From Thalassospira indica (GTDB lineage Bacteria > Pseudomonadota > Alphaproteobacteria > Rhodospirillales > Thalassospiraceae), in NCBI RefSeq assembly GCF_003403095.1, contig NZ_CP031555.1, forward strand, positions 3,054,501 to 3,118,500: a stretch of 64,000 bases of DNA, written 5' to 3'. Position numbers and translations under genes: made by a program. How positions within the stretch are numbered: position 1 is the stretch's first letter; each line of letters begins with the position of its first letter. Below the pieces are notes generated by a model. The model had not been told where the DNA came from. It was given only the letters and a program-made list of their open reading frames with translations, and did not search any database. Shown one piece after another: positions 17,617 through 25,466 of this stretch.

Positions 17617-18917
17617 CCGATGCGATAAAGGTTCGTGCCCTCTGCCTTGGCGGCATACATCGCCTGATCGGCAATATGGATCAGGGTATCAAGTGTTCTG
17701 GCATGTTCGGGATAAATCGCGATACCAATGCTGGCGCCGACGCGATAGCTGCCCTCCCCCAATTCCATCGGCGCGCCTATGGCACCAAGGATCTTGTCGG
17801 CAATACCATGGACCTCGGCATTGGTTTCAAGGTCCTCCAAAATAACCGTAAACTCGTCCCCCCCGATGCGGGCGACAGAGTCAGACGCCCGAACGGAATT
17901 GATCAACCGCTGCCCGGTATTGATCAGAATACTGTCACCCGCAGCATGGCCGAGTTTATCATTGATCGGTTTGAAGCCATCCAGATCGATAAACACCACC
18001 GCAACCCGCTTTTTGTTGCGCTTGGCGCGATCCATTGCCTTGCGCAGCCGGTCCTCGAAGATGATCCGGTTGGGCAACCGGGTCAGTGGGTCATGGAAAG
18101 CAAGGTTACGGATTTGATCGGTTTCGGCGCGTTCCTCGGTAATGTCGCGCACGACACCCATCATTTTGATGGTTTTGCCAGCCTTGTTTTTGGTGACATT
18201 ACCCGTTTCACGCAGCCAGCGGATGGTGCCATCCGGCCAAACCACGCGGTACTCCTCGTCGTGGTTTTCGCCGGTTTCAATGCAGCGGATTTCACCTGCG
18301 CGCACGCGCTCCTTGTCGTCGGCATGCACCGCATCACAAAACAGGGAATAGGTCGGCGTCACCTCGCCCGGTTTATAGCCAAACATACCATAAATCGCGT
18401 CTGACCAATAAAGTTCGTCGGTATCCACGCGCCAGTCCCAGGTCCCGATGCGGGCAAAATACTGGCTTTGCTTGAAGCGTTGCTCTTCCTCGGTGGCGCC
18501 CGGCCGGATACGCGAAAGATCACGCACGATCAGCACGGTCTCGCGTCCGTCCCTCAGCGCCAATAGCGTCACCGTAACCGGAAAAGTCGAACCGCCCGCG
18601 CGAACGGCGTCGGTTCGGTATTCGATTTTTGGCTTTGCATCGCCGCTGATGGAAAAGCCCGGCAGTAGGTCGGCAAGATTAAGCCCTGAAACCTCTTCCC
18701 CCGTCCGGCCAAACATTGCTGTGGCGGCTGCGTTAAGATGCTGCACAGAACCATCCGCGCCAAGCGTCACGATACCGTCGGAAATCTTCGCCATCACGGC
18801 ATCAGAAAGGTCTTGGCGCGCCCGTTCGCGCCTGCGCAAACGGGCCGCATAGACCCACGCAACAACGGCAATGATGGCAAGGAATAGGGGAATAAAAAAA
18901 TGAACGGCGTCAGGCAT
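17598..18917 (-). CDS. Membrane PAS-PAS-GGDEF diguanylate cyclase
   Basis: 439 residues. One transmembrane helix at residues ~6-26 is followed by a basic stop-transfer stretch, then two PAS domains (from ~45 and ~160, the second with a clear PAC segment, EYRVVWPDGTIRWLRETG). A GGDEF domain occupies the C-terminus. The active site reads RIGGDEFTVILED, and an inhibitory RxxD site (RASD) lies exactly five residues upstream. The enzyme should therefore make c-di-GMP from two GTP and be product-inhibited. With the EAL protein at the left end, it represents c-di-GMP signalling in this window. The ATG at 18917 is chosen; 18938 is also open. Confidence 0.92.
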   Translation of the reverse strand: MPDAVHFFIPLFLAIIAVVAWVYAARLRRRERARQDLSDAVMAKISDGIVTLGADGSVQHLNAAATAMFGRTGEEVSGLNLADLLPGFSISGDAKPKIEYRTDAVRAGGSTFPVTVTLLALRDGRETVLIVRDLSRIRPGATEEEQRFKQSQYFARIGTWDWRVDTDELYWSDAIYGMFGYKPGEVTPTYSLFCDAVHADDKERVRAGEIRCIETGENHDEEYRVVWPDGTIRWLRETGNVTKNKAGKTIKMMGVVRDITEERAETDQIRNLAFHDPLTRLPNRIIFEDRLRKAMDRAKRNKKRVAVVFIDLDGFKPINDKLGHAAGDSILINTGQRLINSVRASDSVARIGGDEFTVILEDLETNAEVHGIADKILGAIGAPMELGEGSYRVGASIGIAIYPEHARTLDTLIHIADQAMYAAKAEGTNLYRIGWEMAD

Positions 18918-19046
18918 CGGTAGGCGTGGGCTTCCCAAACAGAGTGTAGCTCTGATTATATCTATACGCTGGTAGGATGGGAAGGCTGCATACCGATGAA
19001 GTTGCTCGTTTCATGGAGTTCAAAGTAATAAAACAATCACACATAG

Positions 19047-19106
19047 TGCGCATTATGCGCATATAAATTGACACCGCCACGACAAATACGCATAATGCGC
19101 ATATAA
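19047..19106 (+). promoter_or_regulatory. hicAB promoter with two palindromic operator copies
   Basis: TTGACA at 19068-19073 and CATAAT at 19091-19096 are separated by exactly 17 bases, a near-consensus sigma-70 promoter. Two copies of a GCAT(T/A)ATGCGCATATAA element lie at about 19050-19066 and 19090-19106, 40 bp apart. The first forms a TGCGCA-TTA-TGCGCA palindrome just upstream of -35; the second covers the -10. This is the expected arrangement for autorepression by HicB or the HicAB complex. Confidence 0.75.
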
Positions 19107-19122
19107 GTAACGAAAGGGGGCC

Positions 19123-19311
19123 ATGGATAGCAGGGAAATACTCAAACGGCTGAAAGATGATGGCTGGGAAATCGTTCGCACGAAAGGCAGTCACCATCAG
19201 CTAACGCACCCGACAAAACCGGGGCGCGTGACAGTGCCACACCCCAAGCGGGATATCCCAAAGGGCACAGTAAAAAGCATTGAAAGGCAATCGGGTATAA
19301 AGCTGCTGTAA
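19123..19311 (+). CDS. hicA: HicA-family mRNA interferase toxin
   Basis: 62 residues, the usual HicA size. It has the double-stranded-RNA-binding-like fold with the catalytic His in GSHHQLTHP, preceded by ILKRLKDDGWEIVRTKGSH and followed by TVPHPKRDIPKGTVKSI. HicA cleaves mRNAs when free of HicB. It is the first gene of a two-gene operon and has its own promoter directly upstream. Confidence 0.95.
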   Translation: MDSREILKRLKDDGWEIVRTKGSHHQLTHPTKPGRVTVPHPKRDIPKGTVKSIERQSGIKLL

Positions 19312-19359
19312 ATGGCTTTCCGATTCCTGACGAACACAGGAAAACAGGATTGCAACAGA

Positions 19360-19728
19360 ATGAAACAGACCTATTGGGGTTTGGTCCACACTGACGATGA
19401 TAGCGGCTTCGGGATTTCCTTTCCGGATTTCCCTGGTTGCGTCTCTGCTGCTGATACAATGACGGAATTGGTGGAGTTGGGCACAGAGGCCCTTAACTTC
19501 CACATCGAAGGCATGCATGCCGATGGCGAAGACATCCCGACCCCCTCGCCGGTTGTCGAGCTTGAAGACGGTGCCGTCGGTATTGTCGCCATTACCGCGA
19601 CCATTCCGGGGAAAAAGCGCCGGATCAACCTGACCCTTGATGCGAACCTGATTGATTTGATTGAAGCGAAATACGGCAAGCGCGCGGTTTCGAGCTTCCT
19701 TGAGGAGGCTGGGCGGAAGGCGCTTTAA
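19360..19728 (+). CDS. hicB: HicB-family antitoxin
   Basis: 122 residues from the ATG at 19360 (frame open from 19312, immediately after the hicA stop). The N-terminal partial RNase H-like fold is typical: YWGLVHTDDDSGFGISFPDF, then PGC and a FHIEGM helix. The C-terminal ~35 residues (RINLTLDANLIDLIEAKYGK...) resemble a ribbon-helix-helix DNA-binding domain, which would bind the upstream palindromes. It neutralises HicA and probably represses the operon. Confidence 0.92.
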   Translation: MKQTYWGLVHTDDDSGFGISFPDFPGCVSAADTMTELVELGTEALNFHIEGMHADGEDIPTPSPVVELEDGAVGIVAITATIPGKKRRINLTLDANLIDLIEAKYGKRAVSSFLEEAGRKAL

Positions 19729-19738
19729 CCGTTGAGGC

Positions 19739-19763
19739 AAAAGGGGGACTGCTCCCTTTTCTT
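19739..19763 (+). terminator. Terminator of hicAB
   Basis: A short hairpin AAAAGGGGGA / TCCCTTTT with a small loop follows the hicB stop by ten bases and is rich in T on the right arm. Confidence 0.55.
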
Positions 19764-19768
19764 GAAAT

Positions 19769-20646
19769 TCACGTCTTTGTAATCTTTGGGATTGGATTAT
19801 GTTTCGGTATCAAATTCGGGCTTTGTTCATTAATTGATTTTCCGAGAATCTCAGAAATTGCATTCTGAATGTTATCCAAAGCCTCAGGGGCATCAGCAAA
19901 ACCACTTAGAATTGTTGAAACGATAACAAGAGCACCGATTATCTTTTTCCATGAAGGAGTGCCAGAAGATAAATCGACTTTGGTCGCCTCTAAATAACTA
20001 ACAATCCTATCCCTAATATCTTGATTTATGCGATAATCTTCAGAAACAAGTATTATCGACATATCAATTTTCTTCAGCACACTTTCAATATCTATATTTT
20101 GTGGTTTAAAAGATTCATTACCACCAAAGTATTTTCTTGAATACAAGTCATCCAAATCACTCACAGCCGCAATCAATCTGTGCATGCCAACAAGCAAAGA
20201 AGACAAAGAAACGTCTTCTTCGTTAAAAATAAACACACCTTTTCTCGAAAAAATATTAGGAATTAGATACCTTATTGTATCCATGAAAGTATCAATAAAA
20301 CTGAAAGCAAATCTCCTAAATGCTAAATCACGCTGGTTCTTCATATCCATCACACGCAATCCAACAGAGATTTTACTTATACCCCTAGAAATGTCACCTT
20401 CTGACACTACAGAATTGATTCGCTCATGAATGCTCTGATCAATAAACTTCGACAAGCGAATTACGGCAAAAAGTTTATTCTCAAATTCTTCCAGATTTTT
20501 TTTTTAATATCTTCGTATCTTTCCCACCCACGCATCCCAAGCGCACTAGAATATTTCAACTCAACTTCACGCGCCGCAAGTTCCGACAGAAACAATTCAA
20601 TTCTCTTCATTGAATCAATGAAGCTATCAAGTTCATAAAACTCCAT
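19769..20646 (-). pseudogene. Unknown AT-rich gene split at an A10 tract
   Basis: Two adjacent frames belong together. From an ATG at 20646 the first reads MEFYELDSFIDSMKRIELFL and reaches GWERYEDIKKK, then leaves frame at ten A (minus strand; 20496-20505) and stops at 20461. In the next frame the reading continues smoothly through that point as NLEEFENKLFAVIRLSKFID and on to 19769. One extra A gives a single 292-residue protein. It is rich in Ile, Ser, Asp and Lys, mostly helical, with a probable transmembrane helix near residue 250 (IIGALVIVSTILSGF) and a short tail. I recognise no family. Base composition is much lower in GC than its neighbours, pointing to horizontal origin. It may be functional through slippage on the A tract. 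Confidence 0.6.
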
Positions 20647-20772
20647 AGGCCACCATTCATCATCAAGGAAACACTAATAAAACCTTATCAATCATATAAA
20701 CCTAACAACACTTAAAATTGAAAATGAAAGTTGGGCCCAGTTCATTTTAGCCGCATGATGAGTAGGAAGCTG

Positions 20773-20828
20773 AAGCTTGCAAAGCTGATTTTGCAGGCTT
20801 GATTAATTGATAACCAAGGAGGGAATTG
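20773..20828 (-). repeat. Degenerate tRNA-3'-end-like scar with hairpin
   Basis: Positions 20809-20828 match the 3' end of the tRNA-Met gene (23116-23135) at 16 of 20 bases. As at the tRNA, an AT-rich spacer and a stem-loop (AAGCTTGCAAA / TTTGCAGGCTT, 20773-20800) follow on the minus-strand downstream side. This looks like a decayed tRNA end plus its terminator. Confidence 0.4.
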
Positions 20829-20833
20829 TAAAA

Positions 20834-20854
20834 ATCAGCCTTTGGGCTGCTTTT
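20834..20854 (+). terminator. Short terminator-like hairpin
   Basis: CAGCC-TTTG-GGCTG followed by CTTTTT, a five-base stem with a T run on the plus strand. No plus-strand gene ends just before it, so its partner is unclear. Confidence 0.4.
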
Positions 20855-20979
20855 TATCCTGGGACGAAGCCCGGCGGACCATCGCACGATGTGCGATATC
20901 TCTCGAAAGCTGCGTGCCTCGCTTTCTCGCGAACCCTTGTTCTTTTCTGGGGGGCTAGCCCAATCCAAGGATACAAATG

Positions 20980-21031
20980 AAATAAGCCTTGCACCGTCAG
21001 GTGCAGGGCTTATTTAATTGGTAGCCGAGGA
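20980..21031 (-). repeat. Second tRNA-Met 3'-end copy with terminator (probable att scar)
   Basis: TGGTAGCCGAGGA at 21019-21031 is identical to the last 13 bases of the tRNA-Met gene (23115-23127, including CCA) in the same orientation. Directly beyond it on the minus strand lies a 16-bp stem with a four-base loop and one G-U pair (20980-21015), terminator-like, as at the intact tRNA. This is what a displaced tRNA end looks like after integration of an element into the tRNA gene. Confidence 0.6.
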
Positions 21032-21125
21032 CCCCTACCAACGAGGCAGTCTCCCACGAATTCTCATATGTATTTCTTGTTAATCAATGACTTACGAGAA
21101 TTTATTTCTTGAACGCTACCCAGCC

Positions 21126-21138
21126 CCGCTACCAATAC
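21126..21138. repeat. Left arm of a 13-bp inverted repeat flanking the cassette
   Basis: CCGCTACCAATAC is the exact reverse complement of GTATTGGTAGCGG at 23048-23060. The pair encloses the MBL and membrane-protein genes, 1.9 kb apart. Confidence 0.6.
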
Positions 21139-21267
21139 CCTACTTTTTCTTATGTCTATCCGAACTGTTTACACGGCAGTACATCAATACAAATTTTCAA
21201 CTTGTGAGTTTTATCCAGCAACTTTAGCATAACCTAAGATTGCTCAGGTAAATTACAGGGTGCTTTG

Positions 21268-22346
21268 ATGGCAGATTTTTGCGAAATCGATTTTCATCAT
21301 ATTGGTTCAAAGAAGAGTGGTGACGCAATATCCATGCGAGAGTGCATTGGTGAGCAAACTACGATCTATGTTGTAGATGCTGGTTATCAAGACACCGGCA
21401 AGAGCATGGTGGAAAACATCCGGGAGTATTATGGTCGACCAACAACAATTGATCACGTAGTTGTTTCTCATCCTGATGGCGACCATGCTGGCGGAATAAG
21501 GAGTATTCTAGAGTCGTTTGAAATCGGTACTCTTTGGATGCTGAGGCCGTGGGAATATACTCAAGACCTAATTCAGCATTTTCAAAGTCGGAATGACGTC
21601 GCAAGGTTAACTAACCACTTGAAATCATTGTATCCAAATATTGCGGCACTAGAAGAAATCGCATTAGAAAGACACATTCCAATTGCCGAGCCTTTTCAAG
21701 GCACACAGATTGGTAGCTTTACGGTCACTTCGCCAACCTATGATCACTTTATTGATTGCGTTGTGAATTCGAAGAGAACCCCTGAGTCTATGCAGGGGAT
21801 CAAGTCCGTTGCCGACGAACTTGGAGAGGTACTTAAATCAATAATTGCATTCGTTACCGCAGGATGGGGTGCCGAAAAGTTCTCTGAGGAAGACACATCA
21901 ACTGAGAACGAGATGAGCGTCGTGCAATATGCAAACATTTTGGATAAGAAGGTTCTGCTAACAGCCGACACCGGTAGGAAGGGATTATCAGACTCCATTG
22001 ATTTCCTTAAAGAAATAGGCGTCCCTTTACCGGGTTTAGATAAGTTTCAGATACCTCATCACGGATCACGACGGAATATCAACTCCGACCTGTTCGACGA
22101 ATTGGTTGGACCAAAACTGTCCGATCAACCAGACGAGAGCCCTCGGCTGTTTACAGCGTTGATTTCCGCCTCTGATGAAGACAAAGACCACCCTCGAAAT
22201 GTTGTCATCAGAGCTATTCACCATAGAGGGGGTTCATTTCAATGAATGGCTCATACGGTTTTCGAACTTTGATAGGTAATGCACCTAAGCGACCTGGATG
22301 GAGCGCACTGGAACAAGTTCCATACCCGACCGACATGGAAGACTAG
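21268..22346 (+). pseudogene. ComEC-like metallo-beta-lactamase-fold hydrolase, frame broken near the C-terminus
   Basis: The ATG at 21268 opens a frame with the MBL metal motif SHPDGDHAGG (H-x-D-x-D-H, near residue 70), a later Asp in LLTADTG and PHHGS-type His residues (IPHHGSRRN). This is the pattern of the hydrolase half of ComEC/Rec2 proteins, which degrade DNA or act as nucleases/phosphodiesterases. The frame stops at 22245, after a G5 run at 22228-22232. Restoring one G continues the protein as GFISMNGSYGFRTLIGNAPK to a TAG at 22346, ending in a GW...PYPTDMED tail like those of intact relatives. The full length would be 359 residues. No signal peptide is visible, so it is cytoplasmic. 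GC content is low. The membrane-protein gene starts three bases after the repaired stop, so the two form one unit. Confidence 0.75.
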
Positions 22347-22348
22347 GC

Positions 22349-22975
22349 ATGCCAATATCGCTGAAACAGCAAAACGTCTTGCTTCTGGCGCCGCTGATAA
22401 TTGTACACGTGCTAACGATGGCGGCTTGGGCAAATTTTCATCCCATTTGGGCCGGTGACCTGCTCGCGACCTTGCATTCCAAGCATTCGATTTCAACTGC
22501 GGCTTTGTCAGGAATCGCAGCGACAATTTTAACGGGCATTATTCCTGCCGAAGTGAAAAGCATTTTCGTTTTCTGGAGAATAAAGCACCCCCTCCCCGGG
22601 TGCCGAGCGTTCAGCGTGCATATAAAAAACGACGCTCGCATTTCAGAAAAAACTTGGAAGGCTCGACTGGGAGAGTTTCCAGTGGAACCTAAAGATCAAA
22701 ACGCCACTTGGTATAGAATCTACTCATCAGTCCGAGATGCGCCATCAGTCAAAAGCGTCCACAAGAACTATCTTTTCTGCAGAGATCTGACCGCAATAAA
22801 TCTCATTTTTCTTGTGTTAAGCGTCCCAGTTGGTGCGTATTTTTTGGATACGGTCGAGGAGCAAGCCCTCACAACGTCGACCTATCTAGCTATTTATTTT
22901 TTTGTCGCACTAGCGGCACAAAACTACGGGAAGCGAATGGTTACAACTGTTTTCGCAACTGCGCAGGAACAATAG
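22349..22975 (+). CDS. Four-helix membrane protein of unknown function, partner of the MBL hydrolase
   Basis: 208 residues from the ATG at 22349 (the frame is open from 22298, but that part overlaps the repaired MBL end). Four transmembrane segments are visible: LLLAPLIIVHVLTMAAW near residue 11, AALSGIAATILTGIIPA near 50, INLIFLVLSVPVGAYFL near 149 and STYLAIYFFVALAAQNYG near 178. A polar central domain of ~70 residues (roughly 75-140) separates the two pairs. I do not recognise the family. Direct coupling to a ComEC-like hydrolase suggests a two-part system in which this protein anchors, senses or forms a pore. That role is inference. Confidence 0.75.
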   Translation: MPISLKQQNVLLLAPLIIVHVLTMAAWANFHPIWAGDLLATLHSKHSISTAALSGIAATILTGIIPAEVKSIFVFWRIKHPLPGCRAFSVHIKNDARISEKTWKARLGEFPVEPKDQNATWYRIYSSVRDAPSVKSVHKNYLFCRDLTAINLIFLVLSVPVGAYFLDTVEEQALTTSTYLAIYFFVALAAQNYGKRMVTTVFATAQEQ

Positions 22976-23047
22976 ATGTAAAGATAGTGCCGCTACGGCT
23001 TACCTGCTGTAGCAGTGTTATCAACATGAAAAATTACGCAAAAAGGA

Positions 23048-23060
23048 GTATTGGTAGCGG
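23048..23060. repeat. Right arm of the 13-bp inverted repeat
   Basis: GTATTGGTAGCGG, the exact reverse complement of 21126-21138, lies just beyond the membrane-protein gene and before the tRNA-Met terminator. Confidence 0.6.
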
Positions 23061-23069
23061 CCTAAAATG

Positions 23070-23106
23070 AAAAACCGCTGCAAATCATTGATTTACAACG
23101 GTTTTT
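23070..23106 (-). terminator. Terminator of tRNA-Met
   Basis: On the minus strand the tRNA is followed by a stem of about 18 bp (AAAAACCG... paired with ...CGGTTTTT, two G-U pairs) ending in a T run. Confidence 0.8.
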
Positions 23107-23114
23107 TAATTTTG

Positions 23115-23191
23115 TGGTAGCCGAGGAGGGACTTGAACCCCCGACACGCGGATTATGATTCCGCTGCTCTAACCAGCTGAGCTACTCGGCC
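23115..23191 (-). tRNA. tRNA-Met (CAT), elongator type
   Basis: 77 bases including an encoded CCA. The cloverleaf is complete: acceptor GGCCGAG / CTCGGCT, a D arm with AGCTCAGCTGGTTAGAGCA, anticodon stem GCGGA / TCCGC around a CAT anticodon, and a T arm with GGTTCAAGTCC. The body resembles elongator methionine tRNAs, not the initiator or the lysidine-modified isoleucine tRNA. The first acceptor pair is G-T rather than G-C. Its 3' end is repeated at 21019-21031, so it has probably served as an integration site. Confidence 0.92.
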
Positions 23192-23374
23192 ACAAGGAAT
23201 TTTGTGGTGTTCCGGTGCGCTTGGAACGAGGCGGTTTTTAAGTCAGGGAGCCGTCCCCGTCAAGCGCCTTTTTGACGATTTTGTCAAAAAACATCTTAGT
23301 AAAACTTCTGGTAAAACTGGCGGGCGAGGAACATGTGCCCTCGCCCGTCCTATTCGTTCATCGGGCAATCCCGA

Positions 23375-24520
23375 TCAGGCGGCGCTTGCCGTGTTGCCAA
23401 TCAGCTCTTCGCGGGTGATCCAGCCACCACCAAGGACGCGTTCGCCCTGATAGAATACACCCGCCTGCCCCGGTGCGATGCCAAACTGGGCATCGTGCAG
23501 TTCAATGCGGGCTTCGCCACTGGCTTCGGGGAAGATGGTTGCCGTGGTCGGCTGCATGGCCGAGCGCAATTTGACTTCGACCTCAACCCCGTTTTCATCG
23601 ATTTGATCGCCATCAAGCCAGTTCAGCTCGCGGACATAGACCAGTTTCTTGGCAAGGGCCGCCTTCGGACCAACAATGACCTGACGCTTTTCGGGCGAGA
23701 GTTTGACGACATATAGCGGTTCTGCCGTGCCCCCGATATTAAGCCCACGGCGCTGGCCGACCGTGTAATGGATCAGGCCGCGATGATCGCCGAGTACATT
23801 GCCATCAAGGTCAACGATCTCGCCCGGTTCGCCGGCCTCGGGACGGAGTTTTTCGACCAGACGGGCATATTTGCCATCCGGGACAAAGCAGATGTCCTGA
23901 CTGTCGGGCTTGTCGGCGACTTCAAGGCCGTATTTGGCGGCAAGCGCGCGGGTTTCTGCCTTGCTGGTCAAATGGCCCAGCGGGAAGCGCAGGAAATCGA
24001 GCTGTTCCTGGGTGGTGGTGAACAGGAAGTAGCTTTGATCACGGTTTGGATCGGCTGCGCGGTGCAGTTCGGCCCGGCCATTGGCGCCCAGTTTCCGCTG
24101 CACATAATGGCCGGTCGCCATGCAATCCGCCCCAAGGTCATAAGACGTTTCAAGCAGATCGCGGAATTTGACGGTCTGATTGCATTTGACGCACGGGATC
24201 GGGGTTTCGCCGCGCATATAGCTGTCGGCAAAATCATCGATCACTTCTTCGCGGAAGCGTGATTCGTAATCGAGCACGTAATAGGGAATGTCGATATCCT
24301 CGGCCACCTTGCGCGCATCATAAATATCGCGCCCGGCACAACAGGATTTCGCACGGGTCGGGGCATTGGCCCCCATATCATAAAGCTGAAGCGTGATGCC
24401 CACCACGTCATAGCCTTCTGATTTCAGAAGGGCTGCAACGGCAGAGCTATCCACCCCGCCCGACATGGCGACAACCACGCGGGTATCTTCCGGGGCTTTA
24501 TCAAAGCCAAGAGAGTTCAT
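23375..24520 (-). CDS. mnmA: tRNA-specific 2-thiouridylase MnmA
   Basis: 381 residues. The PP-loop SGGVDSS near residue 21 activates U34 of tRNAs for Lys, Glu and Gln with ATP. The two catalytic Cys are visible in PCVKCN and in QDICFVPDG. The enzyme adds sulfur, supplied through a persulfide relay from IscS, to form s2U34. The isc cluster just upstream on the same strand supplies that sulfur. The ATG at 24520 has GGTGGGA five bases upstream; an ATG at 24544 is also open. Confidence 0.95.
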   Translation of the reverse strand: MNSLGFDKAPEDTRVVVAMSGGVDSSAVAALLKSEGYDVVGITLQLYDMGANAPTRAKSCCAGRDIYDARKVAEDIDIPYYVLDYESRFREEVIDDFADSYMRGETPIPCVKCNQTVKFRDLLETSYDLGADCMATGHYVQRKLGANGRAELHRAADPNRDQSYFLFTTTQEQLDFLRFPLGHLTSKAETRALAAKYGLEVADKPDSQDICFVPDGKYARLVEKLRPEAGEPGEIVDLDGNVLGDHRGLIHYTVGQRRGLNIGGTAEPLYVVKLSPEKRQVIVGPKAALAKKLVYVRELNWLDGDQIDENGVEVEVKLRSAMQPTTATIFPEASGEARIELHDAQFGIAPGQAGVFYQGERVLGGGWITREELIGNTASAA

Positions 24521-24637
24521 TTTTCCCACCCATCTGCGGGTCAAGGCCGCAGCGACAAGAAGTTAATCCAAAAAGGCAACGGGCGGCATTTCCGCCACCC
24601 GCACGTCATTCTTCGAGCTTATATAGGCGATATTGGC

Positions 24638-25342
24638 CTATTTTGCCAGATCAAGTCCCATCTGCCAGAAATCGGCTTCAAGGCGGCTTGCCATGGTAAA
24701 GGTTTCAACCAGCCCTTCAAGGCGGCGATGACCGCCACGGGTGGCCACGGTGTGTTCAAGCAACTCGATCTCGGCCTTTGCCACGTCCTGGAATTCTTCG
24801 GACGCGTACATTTCAATCCATGCCCGGTATGGATTGCCTTCAAGCCTTGTATCAGAACTTGCCATCAAACGGTTTGCGATTTCGGCATAGCCCACCATAC
24901 AGGGCATCAGGGCAACCTGAAGGTCCACTACATCGCCCTGATGGCCACGATCAAGCACATAACGGGTATAAGCGACACAGGCGCGTGCCTCGGGATGGGC
25001 GACGATATCGGCCTCGGACAGGCCCCATCCTTTGCAGAAATCAAGATGCAGGCTCATTTCCATATCAAGGATGGCATGCACGGTACCGGAAAATGCGCGC
25101 ATGGCATGCAGGTCTTCGGCCTTATAGACCGCGAGTGCATAGGCGCGCGAAAACTGGATCAGGAACAGGTAATCCTGAATGAGGTAATGCTTGAATGCGG
25201 CTTCTGGCAGGGTGCCATTGCCAAGCTGTTTGACGAAGTCATGACAGACATAGCGTTGCCAGGATTCGGGCGCGCAGGTACGCAATTTACCAAACAGGCT
25301 GTTGACCGGGATGATGTCGGTGAAGGTGGCGGGTTGACCCAT
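24638..25342 (-). CDS. tenA: TenA-family aminopyrimidine aminohydrolase / thiaminase II
   Basis: 234 residues, all-helical, with the TenA pattern: FVKQLGNGTLPEAAFKHYLI near residue 37, QDYLFLIQFSRAYAL, and the catalytic Cys in LMPCMVGYAEIA. Toward the end, YRAWIEMYASEEFQDV carries the conserved Tyr and Glu. TenA salvages the pyrimidine of degraded thiamin for vitamin B1 synthesis. No other thiamin genes are next to it. It follows the isc operon but is separated from it by a terminator. Confidence 0.93.
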   Translation of the reverse strand: MGQPATFTDIIPVNSLFGKLRTCAPESWQRYVCHDFVKQLGNGTLPEAAFKHYLIQDYLFLIQFSRAYALAVYKAEDLHAMRAFSGTVHAILDMEMSLHLDFCKGWGLSEADIVAHPEARACVAYTRYVLDRGHQGDVVDLQVALMPCMVGYAEIANRLMASSDTRLEGNPYRAWIEMYASEEFQDVAKAEIELLEHTVATRGGHRRLEGLVETFTMASRLEADFWQMGLDLAK

Positions 25343-25370
25343 GATGGTGCTTTCCCTTTTTCTTCTGTTT

Positions 25371-25413
25371 GCTCAAACAAAAACGGACCAGCCCGCATTT
25401 TGCAGGCCGGTCC
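25371..25413 (-). terminator. Terminator at the end of the isc operon
   Basis: On the minus strand, after iscX, a long stem (CGGACC...GGTCCG with GCC/GGC and GCA/TGC segments) is followed by TTTTTGTTTG. Confidence 0.7.
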
Positions 25414-25466
25414 GGTATTTCGTGATCAGGGTGCAGGCCGGTTGGCGCACATCACACTCATCAAAA

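Larger units (their letters stand above)
20647..21267. other. Gene-free 620-bp stretch with integration-scar-like sequences
   Basis: No convincing gene lies here; a 73-codon frame at 20747-20968 (minus) has no recognisable features. The stretch contains two tRNA-end-like scars, three hairpins, a palindrome ATCGCAC-GAT-GTGCGAT at 20881-20897 and, at 21126-21138, one arm of a 13-bp inverted repeat whose mate is at 23048-23060. It lies between the AT-rich unknown gene and the MBL cassette. Confidence 0.55.

Noticed and set aside
20747..20968. 73-codon minus-strand frame in the scar region
   Set aside because: Composition and sequence resemble no protein, there is no ribosome binding site, and it lies among hairpins and tRNA-end scars.
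23115..23191. tRNA-Ile2 (CAT) instead of tRNA-Met
   Set aside because: The anticodon stem and T arm match elongator methionine tRNAs of alphaproteobacteria; lysidine-type tRNA-Ile has a different body.
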